Shown: positions 40,886 through 50,146, counted from the stretch's first letter. The stretch is 64,000 nucleotides of DNA from Psychrobacillus lasiicapitis (GCF_006861795.1 NZ_VDGH01000001.1:518182-582181); one strand, 5' to 3'. Numbers and translations are program-made. Notes: a model not told the origin generated them from the sequence alone.

Positions 40886-40921
40886 AATGCCAAAACGTTG
40901 ATAGCACAACGTTTTGGCATT
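40886..40921. terminator. Hairpin between the TetR gene and the DUF4256 gene
   Basis: Perfect 15-base stem AATGCCAAAACGTTG/CAACGTTTTGGCATT around a 6-base loop, placed between convergent genes. The U-tract is weak on both sides. Confidence 0.7.
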
Positions 40922-40983
40922 AAGTACACTTCTTTCTTATCGCTTTATGAATTTTGATTAAAATCTGATTATCTATACAATAC

Positions 40984-41550
40984 TTACACCCTTAACGAAC
41001 CGCGGAAACCCCTTGCAGCATAATAAGAATCTGCTCCATTATGATAAACAAAGACAGTGTCGTAGCGCCAATCACAAAAGATTGCCCCGCCAAGTTTTCT
41101 TATGTTAGCAGGTGTTTGTACCCAGCTCGACGTTTTCTTATCGAAGCTTTGCAGTTTCTGCAGTTCTCGGTATTGATCTTCTGTTAAAAGTTCAATTCCC
41201 ATCTCAGTTGCCATGTCAATCGCGCTATTTTCTGGTTTGTGTTTTTTCCTTGACTCCAGTGCCTCTCGGTCGTAACAAACACTTCTGCGACCTTTTGGAC
41301 TTTCTGCGGAGCAATCATTAAAAATGTATTCGCCCGTCTTTTCATCATAGCCAACAACATCCGGTTCACCTTCTGTAGCTTCCATTTCATTAAGAGACCA
41401 CAATTTTTCAGGATTAGCTTCGAGCTTAGTTTGTACATTATCCCATTCTAGGTCTTGATGGCGGTTCATATGTTTCTCAAAACGTGCTTTTAAAGTACTT
41501 ATCAGTTCTTCACGTTGTTCTAGTGTTAATTCTTTGTTTCCGTTTGACAT
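40984..41550 (-). CDS. DUF4256 family protein
   Basis: 188 residues, AGGAGGAAAC before the ATG. The regions RFEKHMNRHQDLEWDNVQ, GEYIFNDCSAESPKGRRS and the C-terminal YHNGADSYYAARGFRG are typical of DUF4256, a cytosolic family of unknown function common in Bacillales. Single gene. Confidence 0.88.
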   Translation of the reverse strand: MSNGNKELTLEQREELISTLKARFEKHMNRHQDLEWDNVQTKLEANPEKLWSLNEMEATEGEPDVVGYDEKTGEYIFNDCSAESPKGRRSVCYDREALESRKKHKPENSAIDMATEMGIELLTEDQYRELQKLQSFDKKTSSWVQTPANIRKLGGAIFCDWRYDTVFVYHNGADSYYAARGFRGSLRV

Positions 41551-41738
41551 ATTTGTTTCCTCCTTGGTATTTCGACTCTATATATAGAAATCCTCTCGTT
41601 AGTTCAATTTTAATAACTAATTCAGATTGTGTCCATCAATCTAAATCTCATAATCCTTAAAATTCTTGTTAGCCATATGTTTAGCCATATTCTAAAAGGG
41701 AATATTTTCATATAAGTCAAATGAAAAGGAGTTTGAAT

Positions 41739-43169
41739 ATGCTTAATCATACAAAACACTATATTAATGGTGAGTGGGTCGATTCTACTGGTTCGGACAC
41801 AATAGAAGTGATAAATCCAGCAACAGAAGAAGTGATGGGAAAGATTAGCAGTGGAACGGAAGAAGATGTGAATCGAGCTGTTCAGGCAGCAAAAGAGGCG
41901 TTTCCTTCCTTTTCTAAAATGTCAGTGGATGACAGGATAAAACTTCTGGAGGATATTGCGAAAGAATATGAAAAACGCAAAGATGATTTGGTAAAGATAA
42001 TGACTGAAGAGCTTGGAGCCCCAATAACAAAGTCAGAGCAAATCCATTATCAAATGGGCCTTGCACACTTTAAACAGGCTGCAGAGGAATTGAAAACATT
42101 CCAGTTCACAGAGGAAAGGGATAATTCTTATATTATAAAGGAACCAATTGGTGTCTCGGGACTGATCACTCCATGGAATTTCCCTACCAATCAGATATCT
42201 ACTAAGCTAGCAAGTGCATTGGCAGCTGGCAGCACCTTAGTGGTGAAGCCTGCTTCTCAAACACCGTTTGCAGCTATTATACTAGCGGAGATTTTTGACA
42301 AAGCAGGTGTACCTAAGGGTGTCTTCAATCTTGTGAATGGTTCAGGCTCGATTGTAGGAGAGGCGATTAGCTCTCATCCAGATATCGATTTTGTCTCCTT
42401 TACTGGTTCGGGAGCAGTTGGAAGCAGTTTAATGAAAAATGCTGCAGAAGATATTAAAAATGTCTCACTAGAACTTGGAGGAAAATCTCCTTTAGTAATT
42501 TTAAAGGATGCAGATGTAAAAGAAGCCGCTAAAACTGCTTTAACTCAAATCGCAACGAATACCGGTCAAGTTTGCGCAGCTGCAACACGAGTAATTGTGC
42601 CTGAAGAGATGCATGATGATTTTGTGAAAGCAATGAAAGAATTAGTTGGCGAGTTCCCTGTTGGGGATCCGCAGGACAAAAATACATTTATGGGTCCTCA
42701 AGTATCCGAAGAGCAGTGGAAAACCGTTCAATCCTACATCAAAAAAGGAGAAGACGAAGGAGCCACCCTTGCTATCGGCGGTCCTGGCAGACCAGACGGA
42801 ATCGTTAAAGGATTCTTTTCCAAAATAACCGTTTTCACGAATGTGCAAAACAATATGACCATTGCTCAGGAGGAAATCTTCGGACCTGTCATGTCGGTTA
42901 TCACATATAAAGACATTGATGAAGCAATTGAAATTGCCAACGATACCGTGTACGGTCTTGCTGGTTATATAGTCGGTAATGATAAAGAAGAACTGAAGAA
43001 AGTTGCTTCCAGTATTCGAGCAGGACAAATAAGAATCAATAATAGTAAATCTGATATATCCGCTCCCTTTGGCGGCTTTAAACAATCCGGTATTGGCCGT
43101 GAATGGGGAAATTATGGAATCGAAGAATTTCTGGAGCCAAAAGCGATTATGGGAATGCCATCTAATTAA
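41739..43169 (+). CDS. NAD(P)-dependent aldehyde dehydrogenase
   Basis: 476 residues from the ATG at 41739, which has AAAAGGAG upstream; the ATG at 41721 overlaps that site. Typical ALDH motifs: ITPWNFPTNQ, the cofactor loop SFTGSGAVG, the general base in LELGGKSP and the catalytic Cys in TGQVCAAATRV near residue 285. The C-terminal PFGGFKQSGIGRE is also present. Oxidises an aldehyde to an acid; no neighbouring pathway gene narrows the substrate. Confidence 0.94.
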   Translation: MLNHTKHYINGEWVDSTGSDTIEVINPATEEVMGKISSGTEEDVNRAVQAAKEAFPSFSKMSVDDRIKLLEDIAKEYEKRKDDLVKIMTEELGAPITKSEQIHYQMGLAHFKQAAEELKTFQFTEERDNSYIIKEPIGVSGLITPWNFPTNQISTKLASALAAGSTLVVKPASQTPFAAIILAEIFDKAGVPKGVFNLVNGSGSIVGEAISSHPDIDFVSFTGSGAVGSSLMKNAAEDIKNVSLELGGKSPLVILKDADVKEAAKTALTQIATNTGQVCAAATRVIVPEEMHDDFVKAMKELVGEFPVGDPQDKNTFMGPQVSEEQWKTVQSYIKKGEDEGATLAIGGPGRPDGIVKGFFSKITVFTNVQNNMTIAQEEIFGPVMSVITYKDIDEAIEIANDTVYGLAGYIVGNDKEELKKVASSIRAGQIRINNSKSDISAPFGGFKQSGIGREWGNYGIEEFLEPKAIMGMPSN

Positions 43170-43275
43170 ATAGAAGTTAAGCTGTCCAAAAAGAGTTTGG
43201 GCAGCTTGTTTAATGGGCTCTTACTAAGAAAGAAAGGATTCTTGTACAACTTAGCATCTAGAAACAACCTTGCTA

Positions 43276-43752
43276 CTATTGAATCCACTCCATCACATAC
43301 AATTTTTGTTCCCTCTTATTTGAAATTGCAAGTATGTAGCTATTATCTTCCTCTAAATGATAAAAGTATTTATCATTTTCATTATAACTGACTGGATACT
43401 CTTGAAATAAACTTTCACAATTCTGCGTATTGTTTATATCAGTCACATTTTTTTGAAAGCTTTGAAGGAGAGTTAAAACTCTATCATGGGATTTTTCATT
43501 AATGGCAGTCCAACCATCTTTATCCTTTAATTTGTTTTCAAGAGACCTATAACTAAGAATCAAAAAAGTTTCTCCTTCATTTGGAAAACCATTTCTAGAA
43601 GTGAATACTGTCTCCATCTTACTTGGTCTAGGAACATCAAATCCCCAGTTCAATTTCCACTCAATGGATTGGGAAACAAAATCACGATTAACTATAACAA
43701 GACCTACCAATAAAAGCGGAATTAAGATACAAATTATTGTTTTCGTTTTCAT
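43276..43752 (-). CDS. Unknown secreted or membrane-anchored protein
   Basis: 158 residues; GGGGGAG before the ATG. One N-terminal hydrophobic helix (about 4-22) is followed by a soluble domain with no family recognised. There is a single Cys after it, near the middle. Probably anchored outside the membrane. Confidence 0.7.
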   Translation of the reverse strand: MKTKTIICILIPLLLVGLVIVNRDFVSQSIEWKLNWGFDVPRPSKMETVFTSRNGFPNEGETFLILSYRSLENKLKDKDGWTAINEKSHDRVLTLLQSFQKNVTDINNTQNCESLFQEYPVSYNENDKYFYHLEEDNSYILAISNKREQKLYVMEWIQ

Positions 43753-43820
43753 ATTACTCCCCCATCACATATGCCCTCTACTACACTTCAGTTAATTTTT
43801 AAGTATGTGAACGAAAATAC

Positions 43821-43856
43821 AAAAAAGAGACCGTTCATTTTAAACAGCCTCTTTTT
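43821..43856. terminator. Hairpin between two minus-strand genes
   Basis: AAAAAGAG/CTCTTTTT outer stem with an inner GTT/AAC pairing, followed by T-runs on both strands. It lies about 90 bases after the stop of the CoxG-like gene and probably ends its transcript. Confidence 0.55.
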
Positions 43857-43946
43857 CCGTTAATTATAAACCTCTTAGAAAATCTCTTTATTATTACCTT
43901 GGTTACTTCAGCGGTGTCTCCAAAATAAAACACCCCCCTCCTTAAC

Positions 43947-44387
43947 TTAGGAGAATACTGCAATTTTACGTGCAATCGATTCAGTTAAACGAGAAGCTAC
44001 TTTTGGAACAGCCCACTTAATAATTGGCGTTAACATTGCGCCAGATAATCCGCCTGCATGAACTTCCACTGTACAAGTCATTTCAGTTTTTCCGTTAAGA
44101 TCTGTGGCAGTAAAGTGACCGCTTCCTTTAAAATTGTCAGTTAATCCTTTTAGTTCAAACATAATATTGGAAGGTTCATTCCATTCAGTGATGTCAACCT
44201 GTGCCTTTATGGTTTTCTTAATACCTTTCACGTTACCTTCAAATGTCCAAATAGATTGCTTGTCATTAATAATTTCATGTTCTTTATAGGCAGGTACTGT
44301 CGTTGCCCATTTCTCAAGATCACTGACATAATCCCAAACTGCTTGTACATCTACTGGAATTTCTACTGTATGTGTTCCTGTTGCCAT
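43947..44387 (-). CDS. SRPBCC/CoxG-like protein
   Basis: 146 residues from the ATG at 44387 (GTGGGGATC upstream); the frame runs open to 44471. Sequence such as VWDYVSDLEKWATTVP and MTCTVEVHAGGLSGAML fits the START/Bet v1-like SRPBCC fold, subgroup CoxG (carbon monoxide dehydrogenase subunit G). These proteins bind hydrophobic ligands or membranes. No CO dehydrogenase genes are nearby, so a general lipid- or ligand-binding role is more likely. Confidence 0.85.
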   Translation of the reverse strand: MATGTHTVEIPVDVQAVWDYVSDLEKWATTVPAYKEHEIINDKQSIWTFEGNVKGIKKTIKAQVDITEWNEPSNIMFELKGLTDNFKGSGHFTATDLNGKTEMTCTVEVHAGGLSGAMLTPIIKWAVPKVASRLTESIARKIAVFS

Positions 44388-44610
44388 GATGATCCCCACT
44401 TTCACTACGTCAAAATTGTAATTATACATTTCTATGAAATAATTATTAAACTTACTTCTATCATTATACATGATTTTCCTCTTCCATTAACTCGATTATT
44501 TGACTTTTTCTTATTTAAACTTCTCTTTGTTTCAACCTTGTATAGTCACTGTCCCTATCCTAATAAATATGTCTATGTGAAAGGTGAAGGACATTAATCA
44601 ATCACTCATA

Positions 44611-44661
44611 AAAATAAACCGATAGGATGCAACTTTGTATAAAAAGCTGCATCATATCGGT
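44611..44661 (-). terminator. Terminator of the DUF2975-XRE-DUF4153 operon
   Basis: Minus-strand stem ACCGATA/TATCGGT with an inner TGCAT/ATGCA pair, then ATTTTTAT. It starts 9 bases after the last gene. Confidence 0.8.
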
Positions 44662-44669
44662 CTTTCTAA

Positions 44670-45914
44670 TTAAAAAATTATAGGAAAAGTAAAGATAACG
44701 AAAGCTGCCCAAAGCCCGTAAACCGGCAAATACTTAGTAACAGCGTTTTGGATAGTTGAAGGTCCAGATTTGTTTTGAAGAAAACGGATATAGGAGATCA
44801 TAATCCAAATTAGATTTGCCCAGATAAGTATGTTTACTCCTAAAACAGCAATTCGATTAGGCGTAATCCCATAAGAAGATAGTCTGAACACGATGGCTGA
44901 CAAAGCTACACTGTCAATGATAAGCGCAAGAACAATTAAGGCAACATTTATATAATCTGAAATGCTCTTTTTCTTGTCTGAGTCCTTCTCGATAATGGAA
45001 AATATCGTAACGGCCAATACACCAAGGAGTATCCCGTTGAAGACTATCAGAAAATCGCGGTCCAAGAATGGATTCTTTCCGACCCATATAACCGTTATAA
45101 GATAGACCAATAATGTTACGAGAACAAGAGGACTAAAAATTTTAGCTATATATGGTGTAATATTCTTAGCAAGTTTAAGATTCATGGATACCAGGTATGC
45201 AGCCACAATTGCGAGAGCGGCAGCACCAAATAAAACGACGTTGCTAAAATAAAAATCTTCAATATCCAAGCCAACAAAACTAAATAATTGCATGGTCAAT
45301 GCTGCAAGTACCATTCCGCTAACTGCCATGCTAGCGTAGAGAATAAAATATTCCAAATTAAATTTAATATAGGATAACCTTGCACTGCCTTTTGCATATT
45401 CATTGCCGGTATATGCAAGTCCCACCAATACCCATAAGAATATGGGAAGGTGCAAATAAGCAAGAATAATACTGTCTTTATAATTTAATGGCAGCATATT
45501 AAGATAAATCCCGGAAATTAGGAACAACGCTACAAGGGAATAAATAATACTTTTTTTCGGAGTATTATTGTAAACAAAATAAGCAGCGATAAAGGGAATT
45601 ATACCAAAAGCCAGATTAATTGGAGCAATTGCTTCCTGTTCTACAAAATGGTAAATAATGCGAGTGCTAATCCCGGCGAGAATGGCTAAAATACCCATGA
45701 ATAAGAATCCTTTTTGAAGCAAAGAAGATTTTTCGGTTTTTACCATCTCCTTGAAATGCAATCTTTCATACCAAACACCAAGAACCTGAGAATCAGGATT
45801 TTGTTCCCATGCCTGTGAGAATGACTTTTTAAAAGTTTTTGGATCTTTTCTATACATTCTCTCCAGCTCCTGAGGATTAGCGATATTTTCAATTACCAAA
45901 TTGTTAATGTCCAT
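44670..45914 (-). CDS. DUF4153-like multi-pass membrane protein
   Basis: 414 residues with 11-12 hydrophobic segments after a soluble N-terminus of about 65 residues (FKKSFSQAWEQNPDSQVLGVW). The C-terminal ALSAIVFRLSSYGITPNRIAVLG and NILIWANLI match the DUF4153 family. Last gene of a three-gene operon, 17 bases after the small XRE regulator. Function unknown, though the operon design suggests a sensor or membrane-stress unit. Confidence 0.8.
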   Translation of the reverse strand: MDINNLVIENIANPQELERMYRKDPKTFKKSFSQAWEQNPDSQVLGVWYERLHFKEMVKTEKSSLLQKGFLFMGILAILAGISTRIIYHFVEQEAIAPINLAFGIIPFIAAYFVYNNTPKKSIIYSLVALFLISGIYLNMLPLNYKDSIILAYLHLPIFLWVLVGLAYTGNEYAKGSARLSYIKFNLEYFILYASMAVSGMVLAALTMQLFSFVGLDIEDFYFSNVVLFGAAALAIVAAYLVSMNLKLAKNITPYIAKIFSPLVLVTLLVYLITVIWVGKNPFLDRDFLIVFNGILLGVLAVTIFSIIEKDSDKKKSISDYINVALIVLALIIDSVALSAIVFRLSSYGITPNRIAVLGVNILIWANLIWIMISYIRFLQNKSGPSTIQNAVTKYLPVYGLWAAFVIFTFPIIF

Positions 45915-45931
45915 AGTTATACCTCCCCTGT

Positions 45932-46147
45932 TTAACTGTCTTCGTCACTTTTGTATTCTAAAATATCTCCAGGCTGACATGCTAAAGCCTTACAAATTGC
46001 CTCTAAAGTGGATAACCGAATCGCTTTTGCCTTTCCATTTTTCAATATAGAAAGATTCGCCATTGTTATTCCAACCTTCTCCGAAAGTTCAGTTACGCTC
46101 ATTTTCCTTTTTGCTAACATTACATCAATATTGATTATTATTGCCAT
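45932..46147 (-). CDS. Small XRE-family regulator (YozG-like)
   Basis: 71 residues, essentially one Cro/CI-type helix-turn-helix: MSVTELSEKVGITMANLSIL, then ICKALACQPGDILEY. This YozG type is nearly always encoded next to a DUF2975 membrane protein, as here. The gene lies between the two membrane genes with gaps of 11 and 17 bases. Probably binds the operon's own promoter. Confidence 0.9.
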   Translation of the reverse strand: MAIIINIDVMLAKRKMSVTELSEKVGITMANLSILKNGKAKAIRLSTLEAICKALACQPGDILEYKSDEDS

Positions 46148-46158
46148 CGTTATTCACC

Positions 46159-46641
46159 TCAGACCGTTAAATCATTTTCTGATTTCATATTAATTGCTTC
46201 TAGTAAAAGTTTTTGAAGTACAGCCGCAAATACTGCGATAACCATTGAAGCAAAAGGAACAACCAATCCGACAAAGATAACTCCTGGTGCATCGTCTACT
46301 TCCGCAAAGATATAGAAGAGCGGCCAAACTAGCACATGCAAAATACTGATTATAATGGCACAGTATTTGATTTTCTTTAAAGCATTTACAGATAAATTGG
46401 AGAAAGCTTTATTATTGTCAATATAGCGTAAAAGTTTAAAAGCCTGATACAAAGCAAAGTAAAAAGGTATAGCTGATGTATCAAAAGCGATGAAAACGAG
46501 ATATTTTATAAAAGCAAACGCTGGAAGCAATTTTGTTGCAAGATTGGCCATCTCAGGCACCAAAAAGATGCACAGAGCAAGAACCGGGACTCCTAAAAGA
46601 ATAACCGCTATTTTTAAAAACAACGTTGTTACCTTTTCCAT
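46159..46641 (-). CDS. DUF2975 membrane protein
   Basis: 160 residues from the ATG at 46641 (GAGGTG upstream; a GTG three codons earlier is part of that site). Four helices at roughly 8-30, 45-65, 90-112 and 120-145. The FKLLRYIDNNKAFSNLSVNAL loop is the DUF2975 hallmark. Likely partner of the adjacent XRE protein, possibly holding it at the membrane. Confidence 0.88.
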   Translation of the reverse strand: MEKVTTLFLKIAVILLGVPVLALCIFLVPEMANLATKLLPAFAFIKYLVFIAFDTSAIPFYFALYQAFKLLRYIDNNKAFSNLSVNALKKIKYCAIIISILHVLVWPLFYIFAEVDDAPGVIFVGLVVPFASMVIAVFAAVLQKLLLEAINMKSENDLTV

Positions 46642-46673
46642 GAAAAGCACCTCACTTATTTATTATGATTCTG

Positions 46674-46702
46674 ATTTTAATATATATTTTATCGTTTTAC
46701 AA
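46674..46702 (-). promoter_or_regulatory. Probable promoter of the DUF2975-XRE-DUF4153 operon
   Basis: Minus strand TTGTAA (46697-46702), 17-base spacer, TAAAAT (46674-46679), ending about 30 bases before the first ATG. Confidence 0.55.
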
Positions 46703-46756
46703 TATGTTTTTATTAATTTGTATAATATTTTTATTGTATGTATTTATTTTAAGCAA

Positions 46757-46788
46757 AATAAAAAGTATTCCTCATTCAAAGGAATACT
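46757..46788 (-). terminator. Terminator behind the 76-residue gene
   Basis: AGTATTCC/GGAATACT perfect stem, 9-base loop, then TTTTTATTTT on the minus strand. Confidence 0.75.
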
Positions 46789-46813
46789 CCATAATTTTAA
46801 ACCATTAAATTTA

Positions 46814-46845
46814 TAACTTGTACAGCTAACCTGCCCATTATTTTA
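46814..46845. repeat. Half copy of the interspersed palindromic repeat
   Basis: TACAGCTAACCTGCCCATTA followed by TTTTAAG resembles the 5' half of the repeat at 62.9 kb (AAACTAACCTGCCGCTTTAG). The second half is absent. Confidence 0.4.
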
Positions 46846-46901
46846 AGATGAAAAGCAGCGTTTACTCCACCATCGCACTCGATTAATGTACATGTTGGTA
46901 C

Positions 46902-47132
46902 TTACTTTTTGGGCATAGTGTATGTCACAGAAAAACCATTGCTTTCTTCAATTTTAGTAAATATTTCACTAAGAATTTCTAATGCTCTCTCATTTGATTC
47001 GTACTTACCTAAAATTTTACTCCAGTGATCCATTGCAGCACTTCCAATTACACCTTCTATTTTCTTTCCGTCTACTGTAATCTCTTTTGCGTTTATCAAA
47101 CTTTTATCATCTTGTGTAGCAATCCATAGCAT
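46902..47132 (-). CDS. Small conserved hypothetical protein
   Basis: 76 residues, AAAGGATG before the ATG. The sequence (WIATQDDKSLINAKEITVDG, then WSKILGKYESNERALEIL) resembles small proteins found in Bacillus phages and integrative elements. It has no membrane segment. Function unknown; possibly a mobile-element leftover. Confidence 0.75.
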   Translation of the reverse strand: MLWIATQDDKSLINAKEITVDGKKIEGVIGSAAMDHWSKILGKYESNERALEILSEIFTKIEESNGFSVTYTMPKK

Positions 47133-47273
47133 AAATAATCATCCTTTTTGTTTATTTTTTCTCATTTGTGAATACAACAATCTGGTACTCTTATAGAATA
47201 TAAGTTAGACAATACTCTACCATTAACCTGATATTTAGTTAATCTATCAGCCCTCGTTAGTTGATTAAGAATA

Positions 47274-47456
47274 TTACTTATGGTTAGCAATCGTTACCGT
47301 TACAATTCGGTAAACAAAGTAAGAAAAGCCACTAAGACCTACAATTCCTACTAAAATTAATAAAGGCACTTGTTCTGCATACAACATACCAACACAAAAC
47401 ATGATAAAACATAATAGTGAACCTATAATATTTAAAAAGATGTTTTTATTATTCAT
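47274..47456 (-). CDS. Small two-helix membrane protein
   Basis: 60 residues, GGTGGTG before the ATG. Helices at about 6-25 and 30-52, with almost no soluble part. No family recognised. It stands in a run of co-oriented small membrane genes. Confidence 0.7.
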   Translation of the reverse strand: MNNKNIFLNIIGSLLCFIMFCVGMLYAEQVPLLILVGIVGLSGFSYFVYRIVTVTIANHK

Positions 47457-47517
47457 TGTTTAACACCACCATTTCACTAATCTGATACGTTGTTCGATAA
47501 GAAAAAATGACTTGTAT

Positions 47518-47928
47518 TCATCGATAATTACTATTTTTTTTCTTAAATTTAGATGAGAAATGAAACATTAATAATATTATAAATGCGATAATACAAGGAT
47601 ATCCAATTAGCACAACTTGATTCATATGTTCGACTAAACTATACTCTCCCCATTCAAGCCATAACTCCCATCCCATTCCTAAAGCACTACATATCAAGGT
47701 GAGTAAAAAAACCAATGATAATCGTTCTTTAAATAACCCTACAAATATATTCGCAACTACAAAATAGATTAAAAGTGCAATAAAGAAGAAGTACCACTTG
47801 AAGCCTTGTAACCCAGGGATTACAAAAGTAAATGTGATACCAGTAAAAAATACAATTGCTAGAATACTATAAATTAAAAAGAATAATGGTTTCTTTTGTA
47901 CCTCTTCATAAAAGTTTTCTCCTAACAT
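47518..47928 (-). CDS. Four-helix membrane protein, unknown function
   Basis: 136 residues with AGGAGG upstream. Helices at about 13-35, 43-65, 70-88 and 100-125, and a lysine-rich C-terminal tail. No family recognised. Confidence 0.75.
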   Translation of the reverse strand: MLGENFYEEVQKKPLFFLIYSILAIVFFTGITFTFVIPGLQGFKWYFFFIALLIYFVVANIFVGLFKERLSLVFLLTLICSALGMGWELWLEWGEYSLVEHMNQVVLIGYPCIIAFIILLMFHFSSKFKKKNSNYR

Positions 47929-47980
47929 ATTATTTTAAGCCTCCTTTGACTTCCATACTCATAATTTTAACATTGATTTT

Positions 47981-48055
47981 ATTAACTAACATCGCCATTA
48001 TTTCATTAAAAATGCTTTACTCCTTCTTGAAGTAAAGCACCCGTTTGTTTAAATA
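47981..48055. repeat. Interspersed palindromic repeat, full copy
   Basis: From ATTAACTAACATCGCCATTA to CACCCGTTTGTTTAAA. The right half holds the hairpin GCTTTACTCCTTCTTGA plus AGTAAAGC. Outer ends are inverted (TTAACTAAC against GTTTGTTTAA). The same layout recurs at 62.9 and 63.9 kb. Confidence 0.75.
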
Positions 48056-48083
48056 CATTTTTTCAAAAGGACGAACCAAACAG

Positions 48084-48308
48084 TTAGCCCAAGTATTCAT
48101 GAAAACACCACACAATCAGAATCATACTCACTATCCCCCAAACCGTTGTTCCCACTATCCACCAAATTATAGATTGGGTCGACCCTTTTGTAGTTTCAAT
48201 ATTTGTTTTTATAAATGCAAGTTTAATCTCCATATTCTTCTTCATGGAAACGAGAACAACAAATCCGATTATGATGAAACTAAGAACTAGCCAAAGAAAG
48301 AAATCCAC
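48084..48308 (-). CDS. Small two-helix membrane protein
   Basis: 74 residues, GTG start preceded by GGGGAGG. Helix 1 is at residues 3-22, helix 2 at 47-68; the middle is charged (KKNMEIKLAFIKTNIETTKG). No family recognised. Confidence 0.7.
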   Translation of the reverse strand: MDFFLWLVLSFIIIGFVVLVSMKKNMEIKLAFIKTNIETTKGSTQSIIWWIVGTTVWGIVSMILIVWCFHEYLG

Positions 48309-48473
48309 TTTTTCCTCCCCTTTTTTGACGGAGTTGGTTCAACAAAAGGGACAACAATCCCTTCTTGGATCAACGCCTCCGTAAATACAATAAGAACTGT
48401 GCTTCTATATGTCAGCTTACCAAACGTGATAATTCTGTTTAATTGTTATCCCGAATGGCTTCTAGTTTATTTA

Positions 48474-48770
48474 TTAAAAAAATTCGCGTAGGAATGGCAA
48501 AACAACCACCAAGACAAACAAAGCGATTGCGAAGTAAAGGATGGTTCCGACTATTGGTAGAATCCACTTTTGCAGCTTATATTGGAACCAGTAATTAACT
48601 GCCCACATGACGAGCAGAAAACCAAAAAGACCAAATTTAAATATGTCAGAGATGGGGTCTTGGACTGGGGGGCTAATATTTACCACAGAGAAAAACGCGA
48701 AAATACCGATAGCTCCCAATAGGATCAAATTGAGAATATGCACGACAATATTATAAGAAGTGTTATTCAT
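48474..48770 (-). CDS. Three-helix membrane protein, unknown function
   Basis: 98 residues, GGTGAAG before the ATG. Helices at about 8-28, 45-62 and 72-95. Resembles many small Bacillales membrane proteins; none identified. Confidence 0.7.
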   Translation of the reverse strand: MNNTSYNIVVHILNLILLGAIGIFAFFSVVNISPPVQDPISDIFKFGLFGFLLVMWAVNYWFQYKLQKWILPIVGTILYFAIALFVLVVVLPFLREFF

Positions 48771-48931
48771 TAAATCTTCACCCCGATCATTTAAAGTTCA
48801 CAATCTCCATCTAATAAGAACAATTTATCGAACTTTTATATGAATTATCGTTCTTTCTTATAGAGAACAGTTGTTATTTCAAAGCCAATTGATAAAACAA
48901 TGAACAAAATATTAAGATCGGCCCTTATTAT

Positions 48932-49393
48932 CTACTCCACCTTCTCATCTGAATTAAACAAGCGCCTAAAAAAACCCTTCGTATCCTGGTGAGTAAGTAT
49001 ATCTAATACATTAGCTTTTTTTACTAATTTTATGTTGCTAATTTCATCATCTTTTGGACTAAGCGAGTCTATATTTCCTAAAAATTCAACGAGAAACATA
49101 GTTGTTTCCTGTTTAGCGTATCCGAGTTGTACTTTAAGTTCATTCGGAAATTCGAAACAAATTTTTTCAGGAAGTTCTTTTATAACTTTATACTCCATTG
49201 ATCCTGTCTCTTCGTGTAATTCACGCAATAGTGCATCGTATAACTCCTGATCATTTTCTTCTACTCCCCCTTTAATGAAGTCCCATTCCCCTTTAACACT
49301 CTGTTTTCCCTCTAAAGTATTTATATTCGTCTTATGTACAATTAAAAATTTATTTCCTTGAAAAACAATTGCACCGACAGCCCTTCTGAGCAT
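48932..49393 (-). CDS. NUDIX hydrolase
   Basis: 153 residues from the ATG at 49393 (AGGAG eight bases upstream). The Nudix box is GGVEENDQELYDALLRELHE followed by ETGS; its first Glu (after G-x5) is Gln, while the catalytic REXXEE core is intact. Hydrolyses a nucleoside diphosphate linked to another group; the N-terminal AVGAIVFQGNKFLIVHK is typical of the MutT/Ap4A-type. It starts 5 bases after the phosphatase gene, so the two form an operon. Confidence 0.9.
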   Translation of the reverse strand: MLRRAVGAIVFQGNKFLIVHKTNINTLEGKQSVKGEWDFIKGGVEENDQELYDALLRELHEETGSMEYKVIKELPEKICFEFPNELKVQLGYAKQETTMFLVEFLGNIDSLSPKDDEISNIKLVKKANVLDILTHQDTKGFFRRLFNSDEKVE

Positions 49394-49398
49394 TTCTA

Positions 49399-50016
49399 TC
49401 ACTCCTCTATCTGCCGATGGGATATATCACCTTCAAGCACAATGTTTACTTCTCCACCATCTATCTCAACTATTGATAGACTTGTATCTTTGATATATGG
49501 TGGTTCCCATAATTTTTCTAAAGGATAATCTTTGAAAGATGCCAGTAATGTTTTGATAACAATAGAATGAGTTACTACTAGAACATTTCCATCACAATAT
49601 TTCTCTTGAATAGAATGAAACGCTTTCAAAACTCTCTTTTTAAATTCATCAAAACTTTCGCCATCTATTGACTTATATAGATGAGGAGTATGCCAAAATG
49701 CGTAAAATTCTTCGGGGTACTTTTCCTCTAGGACAGAAAAAGTTTGACCCTCCCAATCTCCCATGTTTATTTCTTTTAAATGTTCTTCAGGAATGATAGG
49801 AATATCTCTTACTCCTTTGATCAAGTTAGCAGTTGATACAGTTCTTCTACTTGGACTTGTATAAATTGCATCAAAGTGTATTCCTTTAAGCCTACTTCCT
49901 AAAGATAAAGCATTATCTATCCCATTCTCAGTTAGTTCCGAATCACACCACCCTTGCATTCTCTTTTGTGTATTCCATACTGTCTCACCATGTCTCGTTA
50001 GATATAAAGTTAGCAA
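49399..50016 (-). CDS. Histidine phosphatase family protein (PhoE/phosphoglycerate mutase-like)
   Basis: 205 residues; TTG start with GTGAGG upstream. The phosphohistidine motif is LTRHGETVWNTQKRMQGWCD at the N-terminus, and the second catalytic His is in VVTHSIVIKTLL. Acts on a small phosphate ester; 3-phosphoglycerate is not implied. Paired with the downstream NUDIX gene, a combination that suggests nucleotide or sugar-phosphate clean-up. Confidence 0.92.
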   Translation of the reverse strand: MLTLYLTRHGETVWNTQKRMQGWCDSELTENGIDNALSLGSRLKGIHFDAIYTSPSRRTVSTANLIKGVRDIPIIPEEHLKEINMGDWEGQTFSVLEEKYPEEFYAFWHTPHLYKSIDGESFDEFKKRVLKAFHSIQEKYCDGNVLVVTHSIVIKTLLASFKDYPLEKLWEPPYIKDTSLSIVEIDGGEVNIVLEGDISHRQIEE

Positions 50017-50146
50017 CTAATTACCTCACTTTCATGTTGTTTTAGTTCTATAATTTACTCACTAGACCTTTAATAAAAAATAAAAAAATGCACTGTAGTT
50101 ACCTTTCTTTTTTGTTCGAATGTCCAACTTAAAACTTATTAATTTA

